DNA of 57,941 nt from Verrucomicrobiota bacterium (GTDB taxonomy: Bacteria; Verrucomicrobiota; Lentisphaeria; JABSQK01; JAJFLO01), in contig JAJFLQ010000025.1 of the NCBI GenBank assembly GCA_021772615.1, positions 1 through 57,941 of the forward strand, read 5' to 3'. A program made the position numbers and the translations under genes. Below the pieces are notes generated by a model, which was not told the DNA's origin, did no database searches, and worked only from the letters and a program-made list of their open reading frames with translations. How positions within the stretch are numbered: the stretch's first letter is position 1; each line of letters opens with the position of its first letter. Below, one piece after another: positions 43,730 through 52,961 of this stretch.

Positions 43730-45583
43730 TTATGCGCGTCGGCCGAATCGACGTTCGAGTTCACCAAATGCTATGTTTATCATCGTGGGACGACCATGAG
43801 GACACGTATATGGCAATTCCGTGTCGACGAGTTGCTGCAACAGTTGTGTAATCTCCGACGCGGACAGGTGATCGTGCGCCTTCACCGCGGCCTTGCAGGC
43901 AGCCAGAGCGATCGCATCATCGTCCACACGGCGTGCCCCCAGCGGACTGTCAGTTATGGTGTCAATGATGTCGTGCAACATCCCCGTGAGGTTTGTCTGC
44001 GGAAAGTGGGCAGGCACGGCATTGATTACAAATGTACTGCCCCCGAAATCATCGATCTCGAAGCCGAGTCGGTTCAGACGGTCATGATGTTTGCGGAGCA
44101 CGGCAGCGTCGGCATTGGAAAATTCCATAGTGACCGGAATCAGAAGTCCCTGTCGATTACCGTCACGGCTGCGAGCAGCATGCAAGATCTTCTCGAACAA
44201 CACGCGTTCATGTGCTGCATGTTGATCAATAAGGACCAGACCGTCCGGACCTTCAGCTAACAGGTATAGATCCGAGAGGCAGCCGATCACCCGCATCGCA
44301 CGAATCGCATCTCGACCGGCCGCGGAAATCGACGTTCCGCGGCCGCGATCACTATTCGGACCGGCGGCAGGCGAACGCGGAGCAAACGCCGGAGCCACTT
44401 CGGAATCCGCATCTGTCGCCGAAAATGCGGATGGAGATGGCTCGTCAACCGACGCGCCGGTGGCGAACGACATCGGCTCCCGACGACGACCGGGAATACC
44501 TGCGTTCACATTCAAGAGTGTCGCTGGCATCGTTGTTTCCCTTTCGCTCATCTGAGGCTGACGCAATGGCTCCGGTATCGGCGGCGAATCCGTTACGATC
44601 TGTCGCAGCGCCTGGCGGATCGCGATGCCCACAAACTCACCTACCTGTCGGTCGTGGCGAAAGCGTACTTCGCGCTTGGCCGGGTGTACGTTCACATCCA
44701 CCAGCTCCGGCAAAACGTCAACGAACAGCAATACGGGAGGATATCGCCCTTTCATTACCATAGTATGGTAGGCGTCCCTTACGGCGTTGTAAATCGTCCG
44801 CGCATCAATCGGCCGACCGTTTACGAATACCCGTTGCTCGCGGCGCGATGTGCGAGTAAGTCCGGGACGCGCAACAAAACCGCCAACCTTAAGTTCGTCG
44901 TTTTCCGCCGAAACCGGGATCATCGATCGCATGGAATCTTTACCAAAGATCATCGTCGCACGCGTAGCGAGATCGTTCCCGGCTTGAACCGCAATGATAG
45001 GCCGGTCGTCAAAGGTCAGTTGAAAACCGGCGCGCGGATTCGCCAGTGCCAACAGTAAAACAATCTCCTGTATATGGAACTCCTCTGTTCGGACACTGCG
45101 GAGGAATTTTCGTCTGGCGGGGAGATTGTAAAAGAGATTCTTCACGGTCACAGACGTGCCGGGTGCGCATCCGGTTTCGGCGACATTCCGGATAACGCCA
45201 CCACTCACCAGCACCTCCGTTCCGGCTGGATTCTCGGCCACGCGACTGCGCAATTCGAGGTGGCAGACGGAAGCAATACTCGGCAGCGCCTCGCCGCGAA
45301 AGCCAAAACTATCGATCTTCTCGATATCCGCGGCAGAGCTGATCTTGCTGGTTGCATGCGCCTCAAGACACAACAGGACGTCCTCGGAGTCCATACCGAA
45401 ACCGTCGTCGCTCACGCGAATGAGCGACCGACCGCCGCGGCGAATCTGGATGGATACGTGACTGGCGCCGGCGTCCAAAGAATTTTCAACCAGTTCCTTG
45501 ACCACCGAAGCCGGGCGTTCAACAACCTCGCCGGCAGCTATGCGATTGCTGACCTCCTCGGCCAAGATCCGTATACGGCTCAT
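43730..45583 (-). CDS. mutL: DNA mismatch repair protein MutL
   Basis: 617 aa. The N-terminal GHKL ATPase has IAAGEVVERPASVVKELVENSLDAG, DDGFGM and GFRGEAL. A long disordered linker (about 335-425) precedes the C-terminal dimerisation domain. The endonuclease motif DQHAAHERVLFE (DQHA-x2-E-x4-E) and the CPHGRP motif are present, so this is a nicking MutL, as in bacteria lacking MutH. It is translationally coupled (ATGA) to the TPR gene upstream. mutS is not in the window. Confidence 0.93.
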   Translation of the reverse strand: MSRIRILAEEVSNRIAAGEVVERPASVVKELVENSLDAGASHVSIQIRRGGRSLIRVSDDGFGMDSEDVLLCLEAHATSKISSAADIEKIDSFGFRGEALPSIASVCHLELRSRVAENPAGTEVLVSGGVIRNVAETGCAPGTSVTVKNLFYNLPARRKFLRSVRTEEFHIQEIVLLLALANPRAGFQLTFDDRPIIAVQAGNDLATRATMIFGKDSMRSMIPVSAENDELKVGGFVARPGLTRTSRREQRVFVNGRPIDARTIYNAVRDAYHTMVMKGRYPPVLLFVDVLPELVDVNVHPAKREVRFRHDRQVGEFVGIAIRQALRQIVTDSPPIPEPLRQPQMSERETTMPATLLNVNAGIPGRRREPMSFATGASVDEPSPSAFSATDADSEVAPAFAPRSPAAGPNSDRGRGTSISAAGRDAIRAMRVIGCLSDLYLLAEGPDGLVLIDQHAAHERVLFEKILHAARSRDGNRQGLLIPVTMEFSNADAAVLRKHHDRLNRLGFEIDDFGGSTFVINAVPAHFPQTNLTGMLHDIIDTITDSPLGARRVDDDAIALAACKAAVKAHDHLSASEITQLLQQLVDTELPYTCPHGRPTMINIAFGELERRFGRRA

Positions 45584-46323
45584 GGAATGTCCGTGGGTTC
45601 ATGTGATGCGGACGGGACGGTTTCGGGCTCAGGCGATTCATGCAGGTGCTCAATCAAGTCGCGATACCCCTGCAATTCGCGAACCGGCGCTGCCCAGTTG
45701 GCGTTTATGACCTTGAGAATGTCGCGGCCCAAGGCGTCGTAGGCCCGCTGAAGGAACGCCTCCGCCTGCACGATATCCTTTTCCATCACGCTGATGCAGG
45801 AGAGGATGAAATAGAAGGGACCAGCGTCGGCATCACCGCAATTGCGCAATCCCGCCTGCGTAATCTCTTCCGCCGCCTCAACGCCGCCGGCACACAGCGT
45901 CGCAATCGCAAGATTGGTGTAGCTCTCAGTGGCGAACGGCTTGAGCTTGAGGTATTGCGTGAAATAATTGCACGCCTGCTCATATTCCTGGTTCATAAAC
46001 GACAACTCGCCAATCGTTTTCAACGTTGACGTGTTATTCGGATCGAACAACAGCGCGGTCTTGAAAATGTCTTCGGCCTTTTCGCGCTTGCCCTCGCCGA
46101 GGAAGTGGTAACCTTGTTGCAGAAAATCGTCTATCGAGTATCGAGGATAGGTCTCATGACCGGTTTCGAAATCCTGATTGAATCGATAGGGCCTCAATGA
46201 CATCGTAGATCGGCCAACTGCAGCTGCCGTATCCTCAACCACAGACGGCTTTCTCGCCACGATCACCGACAGAATGACCACATTGACAAGAATAAATGAA
46301 AGCAGTATGATGCTCTTATACAC
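45580..46323 (-). CDS. Membrane-anchored TPR protein
   Basis: 247 aa. An N-terminal membrane segment (ILLSFILVNVVILSVIVA, residues 5-23) is followed by about four TPR units between residues 67 and 205, including KREKAEDIFKTALLFDPNN, NQEYEQACNYFTQYLKLKP and KDIVQAEAFLQRAYDALG. A Pro/Glu-rich tail ends the protein. Its stop overlaps the mutL start. It is probably a periplasmic or membrane-associated scaffold; its link to mismatch repair is only positional. Confidence 0.7.
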   Translation of the reverse strand: MYKSIILLSFILVNVVILSVIVARKPSVVEDTAAAVGRSTMSLRPYRFNQDFETGHETYPRYSIDDFLQQGYHFLGEGKREKAEDIFKTALLFDPNNTSTLKTIGELSFMNQEYEQACNYFTQYLKLKPFATESYTNLAIATLCAGGVEAAEEITQAGLRNCGDADAGPFYFILSCISVMEKDIVQAEAFLQRAYDALGRDILKVINANWAAPVRELQGYRDLIEHLHESPEPETVPSASHEPTDIP

Positions 46324-46516
46324 ACGTACAATTCCTCAATAAAGCGTGGAAAAACAGTACAAATGCCGCGTACCGGCATGATCACGATTTCCCACAACAG
46401 TTAAAAAAACATAGGCCGGGATTCGACTGCCAACAACGAGGACTTCGGTCTAAATATGCTGTTTCGGCAATCGCAATCAGGCCATTCAGCAGGCAGTCTT
46501 ACCGTATCGGAGCAAA

Positions 46517-48097
46517 ATGACAACGCAACATCCAGCACCACTTATATTTGAAGACCATGGCTTCACGCTGGACATGACCCGATCCGGCGTTGTGACCGGA
46601 ACAATTGATGCCCTTGCCGACAAAATAAGCACCGCCCATCACGAAATGGCTGCAATCGAGAGCGGTACTATCAAGAATCCGGACGAGCACAGGCAGGTGA
46701 CGCACTTTACAGATAGAGTACCCTATCTCGAATCGGCGCTGTTCAAGGATGTGAACCAATTTTTCGAGGACATCCGGGCTGGTGCGATACGCACACCGGA
46801 TGATGCGTGCTTCGAAAGCGTTGTCTTCAACGGCATCGGCGGTTCGGCCCTCGGACCGCAGCTTGTGCACATGGCTCTCAACGGGCCGCACTGGAATGAG
46901 GCGGCATTGGTCAGAGCCGATGGCGGACTTCGGATTTATTTTCTGGACAATACCGATGCCGCCGGAATAACCGACATGCTCGACGTTGTTGATCTGAAAA
47001 CGCTGCTTTCCGTCACCATTTCAAAGTCCGGATCCACGCAGGAGACATTGAACAATCTGTCCGCTCTCGAACGCCTGTATAACCAACAGGGTATCACATT
47101 CGGCGGCAGGGCGGCTGCGATCACGATGGCGGACAGCCGACTGGACCGACACGCGCGCGACCAGGGATGGTTGAAGCGATGGAATATGGCAGAGTCAATC
47201 GGTGGTCGGACCAGCGTAACATCGGTTGTGGGCCATGTGCCGGCGGCTGCGGCGGGGATCGATTTCGGAGCGCTGCTCGCGGGCGCGGTTTCAATGGACC
47301 AATGGACGCGAAACGCGGATGTTTATGCCAATCCGGCATATCTGCTCGCTGTCACCTGGTATATACTGGGCAACGCCCGCGGGGACCGCAATATGGTTAT
47401 TATTCCCTATTCGGATCGCCTCATTCTTTTGTCGCGATATCTCCAGCAACTGGTGATGGAAAGCCTCGGCAAAAGGCTGGACAGAACGGGCGCAACCGTT
47501 CATCAAGGCTTGAACGTATTCGGAAACAAGGGCGGCACCGATGCTCATGCCTTTGTGCAACAGTTGAACGATGGTCGTGACGACTTTTTCGTTACGTTTA
47601 TTGAGTTGTTGCGGGATCACGAGCAGATCCCGCTTGACAATGACATGACTATGGGTGATTACCTGCATAACTTTCTCCAGGGTCTTACCAATGCCCTTCA
47701 CAGTCAGGGCCGAAGGGTCATAACCATCTCGTTGAACAAGTTGGACGCCGCGTCCCTGGGTATGCTCATCGCACTGTACGAGCGGGCCGTGGCGTTTTAT
47801 GCCGAGCTTATCAATGTCAACGCCTTTCACCAACCTGGCGTTCAAGCCTACAAACTGGCCGCCGACGAGACGAACGCGTTGAGCGGAGTGCTCCGGGATT
47901 TTATCGCGGACAACGCCGGCTTCGTTGGCACGGCCTCAGACGTCGCTGCAATCATCAACAACACACGTGTCAGCGAAATCGACGGGATACTCAGCAAATT
48001 CGCTGAGAACGACCGGGTGTTCCGCAAAAACACGGTTCGTCGCGACAAAGACGGTGACCAATGGCACTACCACATCGACGAGAGTGTCGGACGATGA
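46517..48097 (+). CDS. pgi: Glucose-6-phosphate isomerase
   Basis: 526 aa. It interconverts glucose-6-phosphate and fructose-6-phosphate. Features: NGIGGSALGPQ, the sugar-phosphate-binding SKSGSTQETLNN, NMAESIGGRTSVTSVVG, the VMESLGKRLDR segment, and an active-site QGLNVFGNKGGTDAHAFVQQ stretch. It belongs to a divergent bacterial PGI subgroup. Its stop overlaps the trpS start, showing coupling. Confidence 0.9.
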   Translation: MTTQHPAPLIFEDHGFTLDMTRSGVVTGTIDALADKISTAHHEMAAIESGTIKNPDEHRQVTHFTDRVPYLESALFKDVNQFFEDIRAGAIRTPDDACFESVVFNGIGGSALGPQLVHMALNGPHWNEAALVRADGGLRIYFLDNTDAAGITDMLDVVDLKTLLSVTISKSGSTQETLNNLSALERLYNQQGITFGGRAAAITMADSRLDRHARDQGWLKRWNMAESIGGRTSVTSVVGHVPAAAAGIDFGALLAGAVSMDQWTRNADVYANPAYLLAVTWYILGNARGDRNMVIIPYSDRLILLSRYLQQLVMESLGKRLDRTGATVHQGLNVFGNKGGTDAHAFVQQLNDGRDDFFVTFIELLRDHEQIPLDNDMTMGDYLHNFLQGLTNALHSQGRRVITISLNKLDAASLGMLIALYERAVAFYAELINVNAFHQPGVQAYKLAADETNALSGVLRDFIADNAGFVGTASDVAAIINNTRVSEIDGILSKFAENDRVFRKNTVRRDKDGDQWHYHIDESVGR

Positions 48098-49056
48098 AGA
48101 TTCTCTCCGGGGTCCAGCCGTCAGGCGATCTGCATATTGGCAATTATTTTGGTATGATGCGCCCATGCCTGGCGTTGCAGGAAAAAGGCGAGACGTTCCT
48201 TTTTATTGCCAACTATCATGCACTTACGCAACTTCCGGCCCCCGATCTGTTACGGTCGCGAACCTATAACGTGGCCCTTGATTTTCTGGCATGCGGCCTG
48301 GATACCGGTAAAACGGTATTTTTTCGTCAGACGGATGTGCCGGAAGTACAGGAGCTGGCTTGGATTCTAAGCTGCCTCACGCCTGTAGGATTGCTGGAAC
48401 GCTGCCACAGCTACAAAGACAAGGTGACCCAGGGAATCTCACCGAACGCCGGCCTGTTTTCCTACCCCGTCCTGATGGCATCGGACATCCTTATCTACAA
48501 ATCCACGCTGGTGCCGGTCGGCAGGGACCAGAAGCAGCATCTCGAAGTTACGCGCGACATCGCGATCCGTTTCAACAACCGCTACGGCAACATCCTTGTG
48601 ATCCCTGAGGAGCAAACCGCGGACGACGTGGCCATCATACCCGGAGTTGACGGCAGGAAAATGTCGAAAAGCTACGACAATACTATCGAGATCTTCGGCA
48701 ACGAGAAAGTGATCCGGAAAAAGATCATGAAGATCGTCACCGATTCCACGCCGATGGAAGACCCGAAAGACCCAGATACATGTAACGTATATGCGCTCTA
48801 CCGGTTGTTTGCCGACGATGAACAGGATCAGATAATGCGCCGAAGATATCAAGAAGGCGGCCTGGGATACGGACACGCCAAACAGGCGTTGTTTGAACGG
48901 TATTGGGAGTATTTTCGGCCTTTGCGAGAAAGACGCAAGGCGTTGAGTAAGGACCCCGAATTTGTACAAGGCGTACTCCGGGATGGCGCCGCCCGGGCGC
49001 GCGCCTGCGCTGCGGCGACACTGGCAGAGGTGCGAAAGGCCATTGGCCTGCAATAG
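48094..49056 (+). CDS. trpS: Tryptophanyl-tRNA synthetase
   Basis: 320 aa from ATG 48094, which overlaps the pgi stop as ATGA; the frame extends 11 codons upstream. MKILSGVQPSGDLHIGNYFG contains the HIGH-like motif, followed by NYHALTQ, YPVLMASDIL, VGRDQKQHLE and the KMSKSYDN signature. Normal length for the compact bacterial enzyme. Confidence 0.94.
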   Translation: MKILSGVQPSGDLHIGNYFGMMRPCLALQEKGETFLFIANYHALTQLPAPDLLRSRTYNVALDFLACGLDTGKTVFFRQTDVPEVQELAWILSCLTPVGLLERCHSYKDKVTQGISPNAGLFSYPVLMASDILIYKSTLVPVGRDQKQHLEVTRDIAIRFNNRYGNILVIPEEQTADDVAIIPGVDGRKMSKSYDNTIEIFGNEKVIRKKIMKIVTDSTPMEDPKDPDTCNVYALYRLFADDEQDQIMRRRYQEGGLGYGHAKQALFERYWEYFRPLRERRKALSKDPEFVQGVLRDGAARARACAAATLAEVRKAIGLQ

Positions 49057-49148
49057 GTTTTCAAGGCCGGACCGGAAATCGCTATATCGGGCAGGCGCCG
49101 GCCTCGGTTTCGGCTCGGATATCAACGTGTCCCGATCCGAATGTATGA

Positions 49149-50267
49149 TCACTTGTCCGCGGTTGAAATGATTCGGTGCGCAATCGCGAGTTTACGTACA
49201 AGATCCTCATTTACGGCGCGGCCCGTGTATGCGCCGTCTGCCGGCGTTACGACGCCCGGTGGATCAAACGTGATCGGGGGATCGACCAGGTTTCTTGTGT
49301 GAAACGTCCCGCACACAGGAACCTCATGAACAGCATCGGCACCGAACAACGTTGCCAGCTCAACATTGATCGCTGTGCCGATCCCCGACTCAAGCATGCT
49401 GCCAACCCAGCAGCCGACGCCGTGCGTTTCGCATTCGTCACGGATGCGGAGGCATTCACTCAACCCGCCAACACGCCCTATTTTCAAGTTGATCATGCCG
49501 CATGCGTTCATCCGCACGGCGCGACGCGCATCCGCAAAGGATGTGACACTCTCGTCGAGGCACAACGGAGTCGTGAGTTCGGCCTGTAATCGCGAATGAT
49601 CACTGAGGTCGCGATAATACAATGGCTGTTCGATCATGTCGAGACCGAGCCGGTCGAGTGCTTGGAACATTGGAAGATCGTCGAGCGCGAAGCTGCCGTT
49701 ACAATCCACCATAAGCCTCAGGTCGGGAAATTCCTGACGGACCGCACGTACCACAGTTTGATCCCAGCCAGGTCGAATTTTTAATTTCACCCGCTGATAA
49801 CCGCCGTCGACTGATGCGTGAATCCGATCGATCAGGACGCTGACATCCTGCTCTATGCCAAAACCATCGCTGCAACGAATACCCGAATCTCCGCCGCCAA
49901 ACAGTCGCCGCAGCGGCACATCTCTTTTCACCGCTGTCAATGCCCACCAGCACAACTCTAAACCGGCTTTAGAAAAACTATTGCCGCGAAACGGTTTGAG
50001 ACGGTCTGTGAGGCGCTCAATTGAGTCGTAATCGCGTCCGATAATAAGGGGACCGAACAGGTCGGTAATGGTATGGAAGACAGAAACGGCCGTTTCCGGC
50101 ATATACATGGGCAATCGCAGGGGACAGGACTCGACCCACGCGACGTGATCGCCGTCACGCGCCTTGAGCAAGACGGTATCGACACAGGATTCTTCACCGT
50201 ACGCGGTCTTCCACAGTTGCCTTAGTTCTAAACGAACGTGAAAGACATCAATGTGCTCAATGTTCAT
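49149..50267 (-). CDS. Enolase-superfamily enzyme, o-succinylbenzoate synthase / N-acylamino acid racemase-like
   Basis: 372 aa. The capping domain is followed by a TIM barrel with the catalytic set: K-x-K in RVKLKIRPG, Asp in LMVDCNGSF, Glu in MIEQPL, Asp in LCLDES, and the second Lys in MINLKIGRVGGLSE, then WVGSMLESGIG. This resembles the MenC type 2/NSAR subgroup. No other men genes are near, so menaquinone biosynthesis cannot be assumed and racemase or dipeptide-epimerase activity is possible. It converges with trpS, 92 nt apart. Confidence 0.8.
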   Translation of the reverse strand: MNIEHIDVFHVRLELRQLWKTAYGEESCVDTVLLKARDGDHVAWVESCPLRLPMYMPETAVSVFHTITDLFGPLIIGRDYDSIERLTDRLKPFRGNSFSKAGLELCWWALTAVKRDVPLRRLFGGGDSGIRCSDGFGIEQDVSVLIDRIHASVDGGYQRVKLKIRPGWDQTVVRAVRQEFPDLRLMVDCNGSFALDDLPMFQALDRLGLDMIEQPLYYRDLSDHSRLQAELTTPLCLDESVTSFADARRAVRMNACGMINLKIGRVGGLSECLRIRDECETHGVGCWVGSMLESGIGTAINVELATLFGADAVHEVPVCGTFHTRNLVDPPITFDPPGVVTPADGAYTGRAVNEDLVRKLAIAHRIISTADK

Positions 50268-50694
50268 CCTTGGCCGAAACCTCGCGAAAGATCAGTGAGC
50301 GCCGGCCGAGTTCTTCGTTGTTCAACAAAATGACCACATTGTAGATACCGGGCTCTGCAATATTGAACGGCTTCACAGGAAAGGGTATTTCGAAAATATC
50401 ATGCTCGGACAATGGTCTCGACTCGGGATGAAACTTCATTTGCCCGGGAATGCTGGACAGCACGTGGCCTATCTGACTCAGCTCGATGCGCGCAGTGACA
50501 TTCAGCTCATCGATTTTACCTTTCAGATTGGTGAGCAGAGCGGTGACATAAAATGGCGGCGTTCGGAAGGGAAATTTCTTGATATTGAACGTATTGAAAC
50601 AATTGATGAAACTTAACTTGCCTGTGCCGTGTTCGCGTATGACAAGATGCGAAAACACGATTCCATAAGTAAGTGCCGGTTCGAAACGGGTCAT
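50257..50694 (-). CDS. DUF6941-like hypothetical protein
   Basis: 145 aa from ATG 50694; the frame is open 20 codons further. The sequence YGIVFSHLVIREHGTGKLSF, an INCFNTFNIKKFP segment and a beta-rich end (YNVVILLNNEELGRRSL) resemble the DUF6941 family of small beta-sandwich proteins of unknown function. No signal peptide. It overlaps the enolase-family gene by 11 nt, so the two are likely cotranscribed. Confidence 0.5.
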   Translation of the reverse strand: MTRFEPALTYGIVFSHLVIREHGTGKLSFINCFNTFNIKKFPFRTPPFYVTALLTNLKGKIDELNVTARIELSQIGHVLSSIPGQMKFHPESRPLSEHDIFEIPFPVKPFNIAEPGIYNVVILLNNEELGRRSLIFREVSAKDEH

Positions 50695-51132
50695 GGCAAT
50701 TCGGCGTTTGTCAATCGAAACAAGGTAAATCAGCCCCCGTGGCTGGATGCACAATGGAAATCTTTCGTAAGAAGATGCCGAAGAGGAAACTGAGCTTGTC
50801 CGTCTCCTTACGCGTTGCTGTCAACCGTAAACTACATGAACGATCTACGGGATGCAAGGCCGAAACCGACGCCTGGACAATCAGCAAGAACAATGTCGAC
50901 ACTCTGCGGAAGAAGAAATTTACCCACAAAAGAGTAGTCTCGATCGGGAACGAGGTTTCGAGCCTATCGTGTGTTTTGTGGGCAATCCAACAGCAGAAGT
51001 CGCGCGCATTCCGGTTCAGTTAATACCTGCCCACGAAAATCAGGAAAGGCAATAATAGCGCGAAACATGTCCTCGCGTGTTTCGTGGGCACCTGCTAAAT
51101 CACCATACGCAATGGCAATCAAGGTCACAAAA
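50695..51132. other. Intergenic region with twin inverted repeats
   Basis: These 438 nt have no credible gene; the frames here lack ribosome-binding sites or family features. Two related long inverted repeats occupy 50923-50982 and 51026-51090, next to the 3' end of tRNA-Pro. Confidence 0.5.
50923..51090. repeat. Two tandem inverted repeats with related arms
   Basis: The first pair is CCCACAAAA (50923-50931) with TTTTGTGGG (50974-50982). The second is TGCCCACGAAA (51026-51036) with TTTCGTGGGCA (51080-51090), an 11-bp perfect match. Loops are 42-43 nt. The arms differ only at one paired position (A-T versus G-C), which is compensatory. A nested CGAAACA/TGTTTCG pairing inside the second could compete with it. 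Confidence 0.6.
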
Positions 51133-51210
51133 TGGTCGGGGCGCCCGGATTCGAACCGGGGACCTACTGCTCCCAAAGCAGTCGCGCTAACCAGGCTGCG
51201 CTACGCCCCG
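51133..51210 (-). tRNA. tRNA-Pro (TGG anticodon)
   Basis: 78 nt with encoded CCA. On the minus strand the acceptor stem is CGGGGCG/CGCCCCG, the D stem GCGC/GCGC, the anticodon stem ACTGC/GCAGT with loop TTTGGGA (anticodon TGG), and the T stem CCCGG/CCGGG with loop TTCGAAT. All conserved positions look normal. Confidence 0.95.
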
Positions 51211-51519
51211 CCCGATATCAATTCGGCGCCTTCCGCCGGCGGAAGGGCGAAAGCGGGTGGATACTTTCGCTATTGCTTCGTACACCTTGCCCGTTGACGG
51301 CGCCAAAAACCAGAATATGAGACCGGCGTTCGGTATTACAAATGTTAACTGGAAAATTCCTCTGGATTCTGTGACAATAGCTGACTATATTGTGGGTTTA
51401 GCTTTTTGCCGGAAACCGTGCGATCTCTGGCTGCGTTCAGGTATGTCGTGGACAACACATACTCGACAGCTGACGATCAAGTTCATCAGCTCCAGTTTCA
51501 TGCGGAAATTTATTACACT
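51211..51519. other. Intergenic region tRNA-Pro to AsnC-like gene
   Basis: These 309 nt hold divergent control regions. An 18-bp perfect palindrome lies at 51229-51246, 19 nt upstream of tRNA-Pro. A TATATT at 51386-51391 may be a rightward -10, without a good -35. No gene is supported. Confidence 0.4.
51229..51246. repeat. Perfect 18-bp GC-rich palindrome
   Basis: CCTTCCGCC at 51229-51237 is the exact reverse complement of 51238-51246. It lies in the likely promoter-leader region of tRNA-Pro (minus). It could be an operator or a transcript hairpin; no T run follows on either strand. Confidence 0.55.
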
Positions 51520-51792
51520 ATGGTAAATGCATTTGTACTGATCAATATCGAAGGAAAGAATATTCGTGAGATCGCCAAAAACCTAATCGACGTGAACGGT
51601 GTTACCGAGGTTTATCCCGTCGCCGGCGAATTTGATTTTATTGTGGTCATACGCGTACGAGACAATGCAAAATTATCGCGGATAATTACCGAGGAGATCA
51701 TTCACAAAGAGGGTGTACGGCATACCAAGACGCTGTTCGCATTCGATGCCTATTCCAATGTCGACCTTGAGCAGGCGTTCCATATTCAATGA
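51520..51792 (+). CDS. Stand-alone AsnC/Lrp ligand-binding (RAM) domain protein
   Basis: 90 aa from ATG 51520; the frame extends 38 codons upstream without family sequence. MVNAFVLINIEGKNIREIA, GVTEVYPVAGEFDFIVVIRV, the LSRIITEEII helix and TLFAFDAY match the effector-binding RAM domain of Lrp/AsnC regulators. The DNA-binding helix-turn-helix is absent. Such stand-alone domains may sense amino acids and pair with other regulators. Its stop overlaps the era start, so they are coupled. Confidence 0.82.
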   Translation: MVNAFVLINIEGKNIREIAKNLIDVNGVTEVYPVAGEFDFIVVIRVRDNAKLSRIITEEIIHKEGVRHTKTLFAFDAYSNVDLEQAFHIQ

Positions 51793-52694
51793 CAACATCT
51801 GCACCGTGGCCCCACGGCCGGGTAGGTTTCGTTACAATCCTGGGCCGGCCCAATGTCGGTAAATCGACACTGCTGAATAAAATCATGGACTTCGAATTGG
51901 CCGCAGTGTCGCCGAAGCCACAAACCACGCGCCGCCGCGAACGATGTATATATTCAACTCCGGACTCACAAATCATATTCCTTGACACACCAGGCATCCA
52001 TCGCAGTTCGACCAGGCTTGGTGAGATCATGGATAAGGAGATTCACAAATCACTGGACGCACCGGATGCCGTTGTCTGTGTCGTCGACGCATCACGGCCA
52101 TTCGGTGACGAAGACGGCATGACGGCCACCCGCGCCGCAGGGTGCAACGCACCCGTAGTGTTGGTAATCAACAAATGTGACCTGGCAACTGAGACACAGC
52201 GGCAACCGATTGTCGACCGGTACCAGGGTATTCTTGGCAGCGATGTTCACACTTTGGCAATCAGCGCCCTAACCGGTGAAAATATTCAACAGCTCATCGA
52301 TTGTCTGACGGAACGTATGCCCCAAGGCCCGTTCCTGTATCCGCCGGATGAACTGACGGACAGCACTGAGAGAGAGATAGGCGCAGACATGATTCGCGCC
52401 GCAGCCATGGAACATCTTCGCGATGAGTTACCGCATTCGGTCGCAGTTGACATAACGATGTGGAAGGATCCAGGAACGAAATTGAGAATCGATGCTACGT
52501 TATATGTCGGCAGAACAGCACACAAACCTATTGTTGTCGGCAAGAATGGCGCTATGATAAACCAGATACGATCGGCGGCCGTCCAACGGTTGCGCCGATT
52601 GGTCGACAGGAGGGTGGACCTCAGGCTCCATGTAAAGGTCGCTGAAGACTGGCCCAATCATGTAGCATTTCTACGAAGCCAGGGGTTGGAATGA
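51789..52694 (+). CDS. era: GTPase Era
   Basis: 301 aa. The GTPase domain has G1 GRPNVGKST (19-27), G3 DTPG, and G4 NKCD. The C-terminal KH domain contains VVGKNGAMINQIRSAA, the RNA-binding helix region. Era binds the 3' end of 16S rRNA during 30S maturation. It overlaps the AsnC-like gene by 4 nt and precedes the small basic protein gene by 32 nt. Normal length. Confidence 0.94.
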   Translation: MTTSAPWPHGRVGFVTILGRPNVGKSTLLNKIMDFELAAVSPKPQTTRRRERCIYSTPDSQIIFLDTPGIHRSSTRLGEIMDKEIHKSLDAPDAVVCVVDASRPFGDEDGMTATRAAGCNAPVVLVINKCDLATETQRQPIVDRYQGILGSDVHTLAISALTGENIQQLIDCLTERMPQGPFLYPPDELTDSTEREIGADMIRAAAMEHLRDELPHSVAVDITMWKDPGTKLRIDATLYVGRTAHKPIVVGKNGAMINQIRSAAVQRLRRLVDRRVDLRLHVKVAEDWPNHVAFLRSQGLE

Positions 52695-52726
52695 CAATTA
52701 ATCATGTACGAAAGGAGTAGATATAT

Positions 52727-52882
52727 ATGTCACTGCATCGGAGTTTGAAAGGAAGTACAAAAATTCGTGTAAAGCGTAACGTTTTAAAACGTTACGAACG
52801 CATTGATCACATGATAACCGCGAATAAATGGAAGCCCGGTGATAAGGTATTCGGGCTACCGAAGACGCGGGTTTTAGACTGA
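52727..52882 (+). CDS. Small basic protein of the PVC type (TIGR04137-like)
   Basis: 51 aa with a strong AAAGGAG (52711-52717) 9 nt before the ATG. It begins MSLHRSLKGS, has a core KRNVLKRYERID and ends WKPGDKVFGLPKT. This matches the small, strongly basic proteins reported from Chlamydiae, Verrucomicrobia, Planctomycetes and Lentisphaerae; my recollection is that they are of unknown or ribosome-related function. Placement next to era fits a ribosome role. This is the best phylogenetic hint in the window. Confidence 0.75.
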   Translation: MSLHRSLKGSTKIRVKRNVLKRYERIDHMITANKWKPGDKVFGLPKTRVLD

Positions 52883-52961
52883 GACAGTCACCGGAATCGT
52901 ACGCTCGTATGCACCATTTCGGAACCCGTTGTGCCCGGAACGACGAGGATAAGTAGCCCGA

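Noticed and set aside
50673..51023. 116-aa plus-strand ORF
   Set aside because: No ribosome-binding site or family features, and it overlaps an inverted-repeat region.
51257..51526. 89-aa ORF before the AsnC-like gene
   Set aside because: Overlaps the control region in another frame and lacks recognisable protein features.
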